Shown: positions 1-4,887 of the stretch, piece after piece
How the letters are laid out: every line of letters begins with the position of its first letter
Position numbering within the stretch: position 1 is the first letter of the stretch
Source: Gammaproteobacteria bacterium
GTDB taxonomy: Bacteria > Pseudomonadota > Gammaproteobacteria > Steroidobacterales > Steroidobacteraceae
NCBI GenBank assembly: GCA_027451085.1
Contig: DAIDKA010000279.1
Span: 1 to 6,405 of the forward strand
DNA: 6,405 bases
Reading direction: 5' to 3'
The notes under the pieces: model-generated
What the model was told of the DNA's origin: nothing
The model's database searches: none
What the model saw: only the letters and a program-made list of their open reading frames with translations
Made by a program: the position numbers and the translations under genes

Positions 1-447
1 CGCGAGCGCCGGCAGCGCCGTCACGGGCCACACCGCGCACAGCGGCTGCAACCCTGACGCGGTTTCCGCCAGTGCCGCCCCTGAGCCCGCCGCAGCGATC
101 AGCTTTTCAAATACATCGGCGGGCAGGCACGGCACATCGCAGGGACTGACCGCAATCGCACGCGCCCCCTGCACCTGCGCCCAGTGCAGCCCCGCGCGCA
201 CGCCTGACAACGGGCCCGGCGGATCCTGCGCGAAGTCATGCAGCACGGGCAGCCCTGCTGAACGCGCCAGCGCCTCGGCGCCGGCGCCGGGACGCGCATT
301 CACGGCGATCATCCCGCAGCTGCTGCGCAGGCGCTCCACCGCCCACAGCAGCAGCGGCCTGCCGCACAACAGCGCCAGCGCCTTGTCAGAACCGAACCGC
401 AACGAGCGGCCGCCCGCGATCACCACGCCACATACAGCCGGCTTCAT
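1..447 (-). CDS. mobA: Molybdenum cofactor guanylyltransferase MobA (3' end cut by the window edge)
   Basis: This cytoplasmic enzyme transfers GMP from GTP to Mo-molybdopterin, giving the guanine dinucleotide cofactor used by DMSO-reductase-family enzymes. Translating the minus strand from ATG at 447-445 gives 149 residues with no stop before the edge. About 45-50 C-terminal residues are therefore missing, since MobA is usually 190-200 residues. The nucleotide-binding signature AGGRSLRFGSDKA lies at residues 11-23, with the glycine pair, Arg17, Asp21 and Lys22 all present. DPPGPLSG at 75-82 and SPCDVP at 101-106, containing the metal-binding Asp104, complete the family pattern. It is transcribed away from mobB. 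There is no clear ribosome binding site before the ATG, but a TATAGT hexamer lies six bases upstream, suggesting a leaderless transcript. MobA-like CTP-dependent enzymes (MocA) are the main alternative. The adjacent mobB favours MobA. Confidence 0.92.
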   Translation of the reverse strand, partial: MKPAVCGVVIAGGRSLRFGSDKALALLCGRPLLLWAVERLRSSCGMIAVNARPGAGAEALARSAGLPVLHDFAQDPPGPLSGVRAGLHWAQVQGARAIAVSPCDVPCLPADVFEKLIAAAGSGAALAETASGLQPLCAVWPVTALPALA

Positions 448-453
448 TCTGGC

Positions 454-459
454 ACTATA
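454..459 (-). promoter_or_regulatory. Putative -10 element of mobA
   Basis: Read on the minus strand, this is TATAGT, five of six matches to the TATAAT consensus, and only six bases separate it from the mobA ATG at 447. Transcription would start at or next to the A of ATG, giving a leaderless mRNA. A TTGCAG at 478-473 is the only -35-like sequence, but its 13-base spacing is short. Shifted by two bases, the same site reads TATACA on the plus strand (456-461) and could serve mobB. This is inferred from sequence only. Confidence 0.4.
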
Positions 460-488
460 CAGCGCCTGACTTCTGCAACGGATGCGCC

Positions 489-569
489 ATGGAACCCCTT
501 GTCCATCTTGTTGCCGGCATTGCCGGCACCACCAGTGCGACGGCTGCTGCCGCGCAACCCACGCCGTGA
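489..569 (+). other. Possible 26-codon upstream ORF overlapping the mobB start
   Basis: An ATG at 489 opens a frame of 26 codons ending in TGA at 567-569. That stop overlaps the GTG start of mobB (566-568) as GTGA, the geometry of translational coupling. The peptide begins MEPLVHLVAGIAG, ends in an Ala/Thr/Pro-rich stretch and matches no family I recognise. The ribosome binding site is weak (CGGA about seven bases upstream). It could be a leader peptide that delivers ribosomes to mobB, which has no good binding site of its own. It could equally be chance, because open frames are common in GC-rich DNA. Confidence 0.25.
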
Positions 570-1090
570 ACAACGCCCGCGTCCTCGGGCTTGCCGGCTG
601 GAGCGGCGCGGGCAAGACCACCCTGCTCATGAAGCTCATCCCGCTGCTGACGCAGCGGGGTCTGAATGTCGCAACCATCAAGCACGCCCACCACGCCTTC
701 GACGTGGACCAGCCCGGCAAGGATTCCTACGAACACCGCCGGGCCGGCGCAAGCGAAGTCATCGTGTCCTCGGCCCGCCGCTGGGCGCAGATGCACGAAA
801 TCGGCGACGGCAGCGAGGCCACCCTGGCGGAACTGCTGTCGAAGGTCTCGCCCTGCGACATCATCCTGGTGGAAGGATTCAAGCGCGAACAGCACCCCAA
901 GCTCGAAGTGTTCCGCGCGGCCGTGGGCAAACCCGCGCTGCACCCGCAGGACCCGCGCATCGTCGCCGTGGCCAGCGACAGCCCCCTGCCCGGCTGCCCG
1001 GTGCCGGTGGTGGACCTCGATGACATTCCGGCGATTGCAGATATTGTGCAGGCGCGGGCAGTGGCGCTGGCAGCGGCCTTGAAATGCTGA
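566..1090 (+). CDS. mobB: Molybdopterin-guanine dinucleotide biosynthesis protein MobB
   Basis: MobB is a P-loop GTP-binding protein thought to assist MobA in forming or delivering the guanine dinucleotide cofactor. The GTG at 566 gives 174 residues, the usual MobB length, with the hydrophobic strand RVLGLAG leading directly into the Walker A loop GWSGAGKT (11-18). The family block TIKHAHHAFDVDQPGKDS spans 37-54 and is followed by the Arg/Ala-rich HRRAGA segment. DIILVEGFK at 98-106, with Glu103, is the Walker-B-like signature. An in-frame ATG at 482 would add 28 cysteine- and histidine-rich residues not typical of the family, so I rejected it as the start. No convincing ribosome binding site precedes the GTG, but the stop of a short upstream ORF overlaps it. 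mobA is divergent, which supports a joint role. The transporter gene begins 49 bp after the stop. Confidence 0.92.
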   Translation: MNNARVLGLAGWSGAGKTTLLMKLIPLLTQRGLNVATIKHAHHAFDVDQPGKDSYEHRRAGASEVIVSSARRWAQMHEIGDGSEATLAELLSKVSPCDIILVEGFKREQHPKLEVFRAAVGKPALHPQDPRIVAVASDSPLPGCPVPVVDLDDIPAIADIVQARAVALAAALKC

Positions 1091-1099
1091 TTCAGCACA

Positions 1100-1119
1100 G
1101 CAGGCGGACTTTCGCCTGC
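1100..1119 (+). terminator. Hairpin after mobB, possible weak terminator or attenuator
   Basis: GCAGGCG (1100-1106) and CGCCTGC (1113-1119) form a perfect seven-base-pair stem around the six-base loop GACTTT, nine bases after the mobB stop. No run of T follows, so it is not a canonical intrinsic terminator. It sits just before the transporter's putative promoter and could instead act as an mRNA stability element or limit read-through from mobB. Confidence 0.35.
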
Positions 1120-1125
1120 GCCTGC

Positions 1126-1131
1126 GACAAT
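1126..1131 (+). promoter_or_regulatory. Putative -10 element close to the MFS start codon
   Basis: GACAAT lies eight bases before the ATG at 1140, where a ribosome binding site would otherwise be expected; the sequence CCGCCCTC between them has no purine-rich motif. A -10 at this place would start transcription at about the ATG, making the message leaderless. No matching -35 hexamer is evident. Very similar spacing is seen at 4722-4727 for the cyclic-di-GMP gene. Confidence 0.3.
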
Positions 1132-1139
1132 CCGCCCTC

Positions 1140-2378
1140 ATGACAGAGGCATACCAGACGCAGCCCGGCCGCACCTATGAAGTCCGGCTCATCACCGTCC
1201 TCACGGTGACCTTCGGCCTGGCGTTCTTCGACCGCAACGCCATCAATCAATTGATGCCGTACCTGGTCCCGGCGCTGAAGCTATCCAACACCCAGGTGGG
1301 CCTGCTCTCCTCGGCCCTGTCGATCAGCTGGGCGGTGTCGGGGTACCTGGTGGGATCGCTCTCGGACCGCACGGGCCGGCAAAAGGCCATTCTGCTGCTG
1401 TCCGTGCTGGTTTTCTCGCTGTGCTCCTTCCTGTCGGGACAGGCTCAAAGCTATGGCGTACTGCTCCTGGCGCGCATGCTCATGGGGGTGTCGGAAGGCC
1501 CGCTGCTGCCGGTGGCTCAATCCCTGGTCGCCATGGAAGTCGAGCCCGCCCGGCGTGGCGTCACCATGGGCGTCATGCAGACCTTCGGCGCCAACCTGCT
1601 GGGCAACTTCGCCGCGCCGCTGGTGATCGTGGCGATGGCCACCGCCTTCGGCTGGCGCATGGCCTTCAACCTCGCCGGCATACCAGGGCTGCTGATGGTC
1701 GCCATCATGGCGCTGGTCTTGCGTACGCCCTCCCGCGCGGCGCCAACGCCAACTGCTGCTTGCGTCGCCAAAACGGACGCCGGCAGCTTCCGGCGGCTCC
1801 TCGGCACCCGCAACATCTTCATCTGCCTGATCATCAGCGTCCTGATGGTCGCCTGGATGACCATCGCCTGGACCTTCCTGCCGCTGTACTACGTACAGGT
1901 CGGTGGACTCCCCGCCCGGACCATGAGCATCCTGATGGCGCTGTTCGGCATCTCGGGCATGGCCGTCGGCTTTGTGGTGCCCAAGCTGTCGGACCGGCTG
2001 GGCCGGCGGCGGGCGATTTTCGTCTCCACGCTGCTGGGCGGCTGCATCCCGCTGGGAGCCCTGTTGTTCGCGCATGCTCCGGCTGCGCTCGGTTTCTGCG
2101 CCCTCGTCGGCTGGACCGCCAGTGGCGCCTTTCCTCTGTTCATGGCCACCGTGCCCACTGAAATCGTGAACCCGCGTCTCACCACCCGGGCCATGGCGCT
2201 GGTGATGGGCGCCGGCGAGGTACTGGGTGGCTTTTCAGGACCAGCCCTGGCCGGCGTTGCCGCAGATGCCAGCGACCTGCGGGCGCCGCTCTACATCCTG
2301 CTGGCGCTTTCGACCCTGGCCGGGACACTGGCGCTGCTGCTGGCCGAAACCGCACCCTCATTGGCGGGGCCGCGCTGA
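1140..2378 (+). CDS. Major facilitator superfamily transporter
   Basis: This is a 412-residue inner-membrane secondary transporter with the usual MFS layout of two six-helix halves joined by a hydrophilic loop (about 197-222). The first helix carries FFDRNA (29-34), a charged Asp-Arg pair typical of organic-anion symporter-like MFS proteins. The loop between helices 2 and 3 has motif A, GSLSDRTGRQK (72-82), and its counterpart PKLSDRLGRRR (281-291) appears in the second half. ARMLMGVSEGPLLP (111-124) resembles motif B, with Arg112. Length and ends are normal. The substrate cannot be read from sequence; an aromatic or other organic acid is a guess supported only by family resemblance and the nearby stilbene-cleaving-type oxygenase. 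Translation starts without a visible ribosome binding site. The 3' end overlaps the opposite-strand GGDEF-EAL gene by 88 bp. Confidence 0.88.
   Translation: MTEAYQTQPGRTYEVRLITVLTVTFGLAFFDRNAINQLMPYLVPALKLSNTQVGLLSSALSISWAVSGYLVGSLSDRTGRQKAILLLSVLVFSLCSFLSGQAQSYGVLLLARMLMGVSEGPLLPVAQSLVAMEVEPARRGVTMGVMQTFGANLLGNFAAPLVIVAMATAFGWRMAFNLAGIPGLLMVAIMALVLRTPSRAAPTPTAACVAKTDAGSFRRLLGTRNIFICLIISVLMVAWMTIAWTFLPLYYVQVGGLPARTMSILMALFGISGMAVGFVVPKLSDRLGRRRAIFVSTLLGGCIPLGALLFAHAPAALGFCALVGWTASGAFPLFMATVPTEIVNPRLTTRAMALVMGAGEVLGGFSGPALAGVAADASDLRAPLYILLALSTLAGTLALLLAETAPSLAGPR
2291..2378. other. Tail-to-tail coding overlap between the MFS and GGDEF-EAL genes
   Basis: The transporter stop (TGA 2376-2378, plus) lies inside the cyclic-di-GMP gene, and that gene's stop (TAG, plus-strand cta at 2291-2293) lies inside the transporter gene, so 88 bp are coding on both strands. 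The shared part encodes the last membrane helix and C-terminus of the transporter and the low-complexity Ser/Ala/Val tail of the other protein, beyond its EAL fold. No intrinsic terminator is visible here, so the two transcripts are expected to be complementary at their 3' ends. Confidence 0.8.
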
Positions 2379-4714
2379 GGCCGCTGCGACCCCAGGCTCA
2401 GCAGCAGGCTCACGAACTGGTCCATCAGCGCATTGGGGTCAAACATGCCTGCGATGCCGGACTCGGACTGCGGCTTGCTGAACAGGAATCCCTGCAGTTC
2501 GTGACAGCCGGACTTCATCAGGTGCAGCGCCTGCCCTGCTGTCTCCACGCCCTCGGCGGTCATGGTCATGCCGAGGCCCAGCGCGATGTCGCGGATGCTC
2601 TGGACGATCACCCGGCTGTCGTGCCGGTTCTCGATCTCGGTCACGAACGAGCGATCGACCTTCACCTTGTCGAACGGGAACTTGCGCAGGTAGCTCAGTG
2701 ACGAATAGCCGGTGCCGAAGTCATCCAGTGCGATCTTGACGCCAAGTCCGCGGATGCGGCGCAGCACGTCCAGCGCCCGGTCGGCGTCGTCGATGAACAC
2801 GGCCTCGGTGACCTCGATCTCAAGCCGGCACGGCGCAAGGGCGTGTTTCCGCAAGGCCTGCTCGATCTGCTCCGGCAGACCGCTGTCCTTGAGCTGGACG
2901 GGCGAGATGTTCACCGACACCCGCTTGTCGGCGGGCCAGGTCGCCACCTGCGCACAGGCTGTCTCGATCACCCAGGCGCCGATCGGCACGATCAGGCCGG
3001 AAATCTCTGCCAGCGGGATGAACTGTGCGGGAGAAATCGCCCCACGGGACGGGTGTCGCCAGCGGATCAGCGCTTCACAGCCTGTGATGATCCCGGAGCC
3101 GGCATCGATGAACGGCTGATACTCCAGCACGAACTGCTGCTCCCCCAGGGCTTCGCGCAATTCCTGGGTCAGCAGCATGCGCTCCTGCAGGTGGCGGTCC
3201 ATTTCCTGGACAAAGAACCGGTAGGTGCCCCGTCCATCGCGCTTGGCGCGGTATAACGCCGCGTCGGCATTCTTGATCAGTTCCTCGGCGGTTTCACCAT
3301 CAGCCGGCGCCAGGGCGATGCCGATGCTGGCGCCGATCGAGAACTCGTGGCCTGCGACCTTGTAAGGCTGCTGCAGCTTCTCCAGCAGGCGCCTGCAGAA
3401 CACTCCCATCGACTCCGGATCACAGATGCTGCTCCTGATCGCAAACTCATCTCCACCCAGCCTTGCCACCATGCCTTCCCCGGGTACCAGCGCGCGCAGG
3501 CGGTCGGCGATGGCGATCAGGAGTGCATCGCCTACCGGGTGCCCGTAGCGGTCGTTCACGGGCTTGAACCCATCGAGGTCGATGCTCAGCAGGCTGGCGT
3601 CTTTGCCGCCGGAGGCGAACAGCAGCGCGTCCAGGCGCTGGCGGAAGAACACCCGGTTGGCCAGTCCTGTCAGCGAGTCGTGATGCGCCATGTAGACGAT
3701 CCGGGCCTGCGCCTGCTTGGCCTCGGTGACATCCACCATGACCCCGCGATATCCACGGACCACGCCTGTCACGTCGGCATGCAGCCGCCCGGATATCGCC
3801 CACCAGCGTGGCGATCCATCCAGGGCTCCGGGCACCAGCAGGTCGCGGAAGGAGCGCGCGCCATCGATATGATCCGCGAGCGCGGCAAGACCCTCCGCGT
3901 TTCCCTCCACGCCGCGACATGTGAGCAGTCCCACGAAGGACCTGCCTTCGATGACCTCACCCCTGCCCGCAAACACCTGGGCAAAGCGGGCGGACGGGCT
4001 GACGATCCGGCCGGTGGCATCGATCTGCCACAGCCAGTCGCTGGACTGGTCCTCATGTTCCTTCAGCAGCAGGGCGATGACGTCGGCCTGCTGCTTCAGG
4101 TGATCGCCCTGCACGGCGAGGTCCAGCCTCTGCCGCTGCCCCTTTTCAAAACTCCGCGCATACCGGTGGACATTGTCGATGGCGATGACCACCATGATGA
4201 CGAACAGCAGGGTCAGACCCAGTCTTTCCCGGGTGGCACCGGCGGCATACAGGCAGACCAGCCATACCGGAATCGTCATGGCCGTGTAGCTGACGGCGCA
4301 GGAGAACGTCGAGGCCTGCACCAGCGCCCCACCCCACATGGCGCTGACCACGAGCATGATCATGATGGCGCTCACCAGGCCATCGCTGTGCAGTGCAATC
4401 CAGATGGGCCCGGCCACCAGGACGGCGGACACCAGGGCGGTCACCGCCATGAGCCGGCGCTCGCTGGCCGCATGCAGGGGTCGAACGGGCTTGAGCGCCG
4501 TTCGCAGGGCCAGCGCCATCCTGGCGGCGCCAACGATCAAGACCACCGGAACCCAGACATCCAGCACCGGCGACCAGTGCTCGTAGGCAAGCAGCGTGGC
4601 CACGACAACGGCCACGAGGTAGCCCGCCAGCGACTTCCAGACACTCGATTCCATCGAGTGGATCTGGATGCCGCGAATCTCGGCGGTTACTTTGTCGCAG
4701 TCCTGCGCCAGCAT
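2291..4714 (-). CDS. Membrane-bound PAS-GGDEF-EAL cyclic-di-GMP signalling protein
   Basis: This 807-residue inner-membrane protein can potentially both make and degrade cyclic-di-GMP, the messenger controlling the motile-to-sessile switch. Domains (numbered from ATG 4714): six predicted membrane helices (about 27-43, 51-71, 88-108, 113-132, 135-156, 164-180), a helical linker, a PAS domain (about 224-333), GGDEF (about 335-503), EAL (about 511-759) and a Ser/Ala-rich tail. The cyclase active site is intact (GGDEF 420-424, with DLDGFKPVND just past residue 378). The inhibitory RxxD site is replaced by PGEG (411-414). EAL residues also look intact: Glu547 of EAL, Asn602, Glu637, DDFGTG (664-669), Lys685, Glu721 and Gln741. 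Possible starts are GTG 4735, ATG 4714 and ATG 4654, none with a good ribosome binding site. I chose 4714 because GACAAT lies seven bases upstream; 4654 would still keep every helix. The membrane region matches no named sensor domain I can identify. The 3' end overlaps the transporter gene. Confidence 0.92.
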   Translation of the reverse strand: MLAQDCDKVTAEIRGIQIHSMESSVWKSLAGYLVAVVVATLLAYEHWSPVLDVWVPVVLIVGAARMALALRTALKPVRPLHAASERRLMAVTALVSAVLVAGPIWIALHSDGLVSAIMIMLVVSAMWGGALVQASTFSCAVSYTAMTIPVWLVCLYAAGATRERLGLTLLFVIMVVIAIDNVHRYARSFEKGQRQRLDLAVQGDHLKQQADVIALLLKEHEDQSSDWLWQIDATGRIVSPSARFAQVFAGRGEVIEGRSFVGLLTCRGVEGNAEGLAALADHIDGARSFRDLLVPGALDGSPRWWAISGRLHADVTGVVRGYRGVMVDVTEAKQAQARIVYMAHHDSLTGLANRVFFRQRLDALLFASGGKDASLLSIDLDGFKPVNDRYGHPVGDALLIAIADRLRALVPGEGMVARLGGDEFAIRSSICDPESMGVFCRRLLEKLQQPYKVAGHEFSIGASIGIALAPADGETAEELIKNADAALYRAKRDGRGTYRFFVQEMDRHLQERMLLTQELREALGEQQFVLEYQPFIDAGSGIITGCEALIRWRHPSRGAISPAQFIPLAEISGLIVPIGAWVIETACAQVATWPADKRVSVNISPVQLKDSGLPEQIEQALRKHALAPCRLEIEVTEAVFIDDADRALDVLRRIRGLGVKIALDDFGTGYSSLSYLRKFPFDKVKVDRSFVTEIENRHDSRVIVQSIRDIALGLGMTMTAEGVETAGQALHLMKSGCHELQGFLFSKPQSESGIAGMFDPNALMDQFVSLLLSLGSQRPQRGPANEGAVSASSSASVPARVESASRM

Positions 4715-4721
4715 GCACCGG

Positions 4722-4727
4722 ATTGTC
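4722..4727 (-). promoter_or_regulatory. Putative -10 element close to the GGDEF-EAL start codon
   Basis: On the minus strand this reads GACAAT, followed by CCGGTGC and then ATG at 4714-4712. Both the hexamer and its position match the site before the MFS gene. It is the reason ATG 4714 was preferred over GTG 4735 and ATG 4654. There is no clear -35 hexamer at 16-18 bases, so the support is moderate at best. Confidence 0.3.
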
Positions 4728-4779
4728 CCGCGCACGCGGCCTGGCAGGTGTGCTCCAGCCCCCGCTTTGGGGCGGTGGC

Positions 4780-4810
4780 ATCAAAATTTCAAATGTTATG
4801 TAATTAACAA
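4780..4810 (-). promoter_or_regulatory. AT-rich patch, possible upstream promoter of the GGDEF-EAL gene
   Basis: This stretch is markedly AT-rich against GC-rich surroundings and lies upstream of the cyclic-di-GMP gene. On the minus strand a TTGTTA (4810-4805) resembles a -35 and TTTGAT (4785-4780) resembles a -10, but the 19-base spacing is wider than ideal. If used, it would give a leader of roughly 60 bases containing a small GCCCC/GGGGC hairpin (4758-4773). The patch could also be an UP-like element, a binding site for a nucleoid protein, or the AT-rich tail of the preceding terminator hairpin. Confidence 0.3.
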
Positions 4811-4815
4811 CGCGT

Positions 4816-4848
4816 GCGGGGGTGAGGTCCGCGCCGCCTCACCCCTGC
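4816..4848 (-). terminator. Strong hairpin downstream of the oxygenase gene
   Basis: GGGGTGAGG (4819-4827) and CCTCACCCC (4837-4845) pair perfectly around a nine-base loop. Three more pairs, one of them a G-U wobble, extend the stem to 12 at 4816-4818/4846-4848. It lies about 40 bases after the oxygenase stop on the minus strand and is followed by ACGCGTTGTTAATTAC, which is AT-rich further out but not a clean T run. It is best read as an imperfect intrinsic terminator separating the oxygenase from the cyclic-di-GMP gene. Confidence 0.5.
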
Positions 4849-4858
4849 CGCCTGCGGG

Positions 4859-4882
4859 CAGCACCTTTCTGCCGTGGTGCTG
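4859..4882 (-). terminator. Second hairpin just after the oxygenase stop codon
   Basis: CAGCACC (4859-4865) and GGTGCTG (4876-4882) form a seven-base-pair stem with a ten-base loop, five bases past the oxygenase TGA. There is no T run. It precedes the stronger hairpin at 4816-4848, so the two may act together in ending or protecting the transcript. A smaller stem, CTGCC/GGCAG (4845-4861), overlaps both and could compete with them. Confidence 0.35.
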
Positions 4883-4887
4883 GCCGC

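Noticed and set aside
99..299. A 66-codon minus-strand frame inside mobA.
   Set aside because: It is an alternative frame within mobA, whose AGGRS, GPLSG and SPCDVP motifs fix the true reading frame.
455..1174. A 239-codon minus-strand frame opposite mobB.
   Set aside because: MobB is clearly the real gene by its Walker A loop and VEGFK motif. The opposite frame has no recognisable domain and runs through the transporter start.
1281..2075. A 264-codon minus-strand frame opposite the MFS gene.
   Set aside because: The product is highly polar, rich in Gln, His, Asp and Gly, with no domain, while the plus strand encodes a complete 12-helix transporter.
4758..4773. GCCCC/GGGGC stem with a six-base loop before the GGDEF-EAL gene, considered as a terminator or a cyclic-di-GMP riboswitch.
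   Set aside because: It has only five base pairs, no T run and none of the conserved junctions of known cyclic-di-GMP riboswitch classes.
3347..4807. A 486-codon open frame on the plus strand opposite the GGDEF-EAL gene.
   Set aside because: Its product is low-complexity and rich in His, Gln, Asp and Gly, and it lies opposite intact GGDEF, PAS and membrane segments. It is best explained as a shadow frame.
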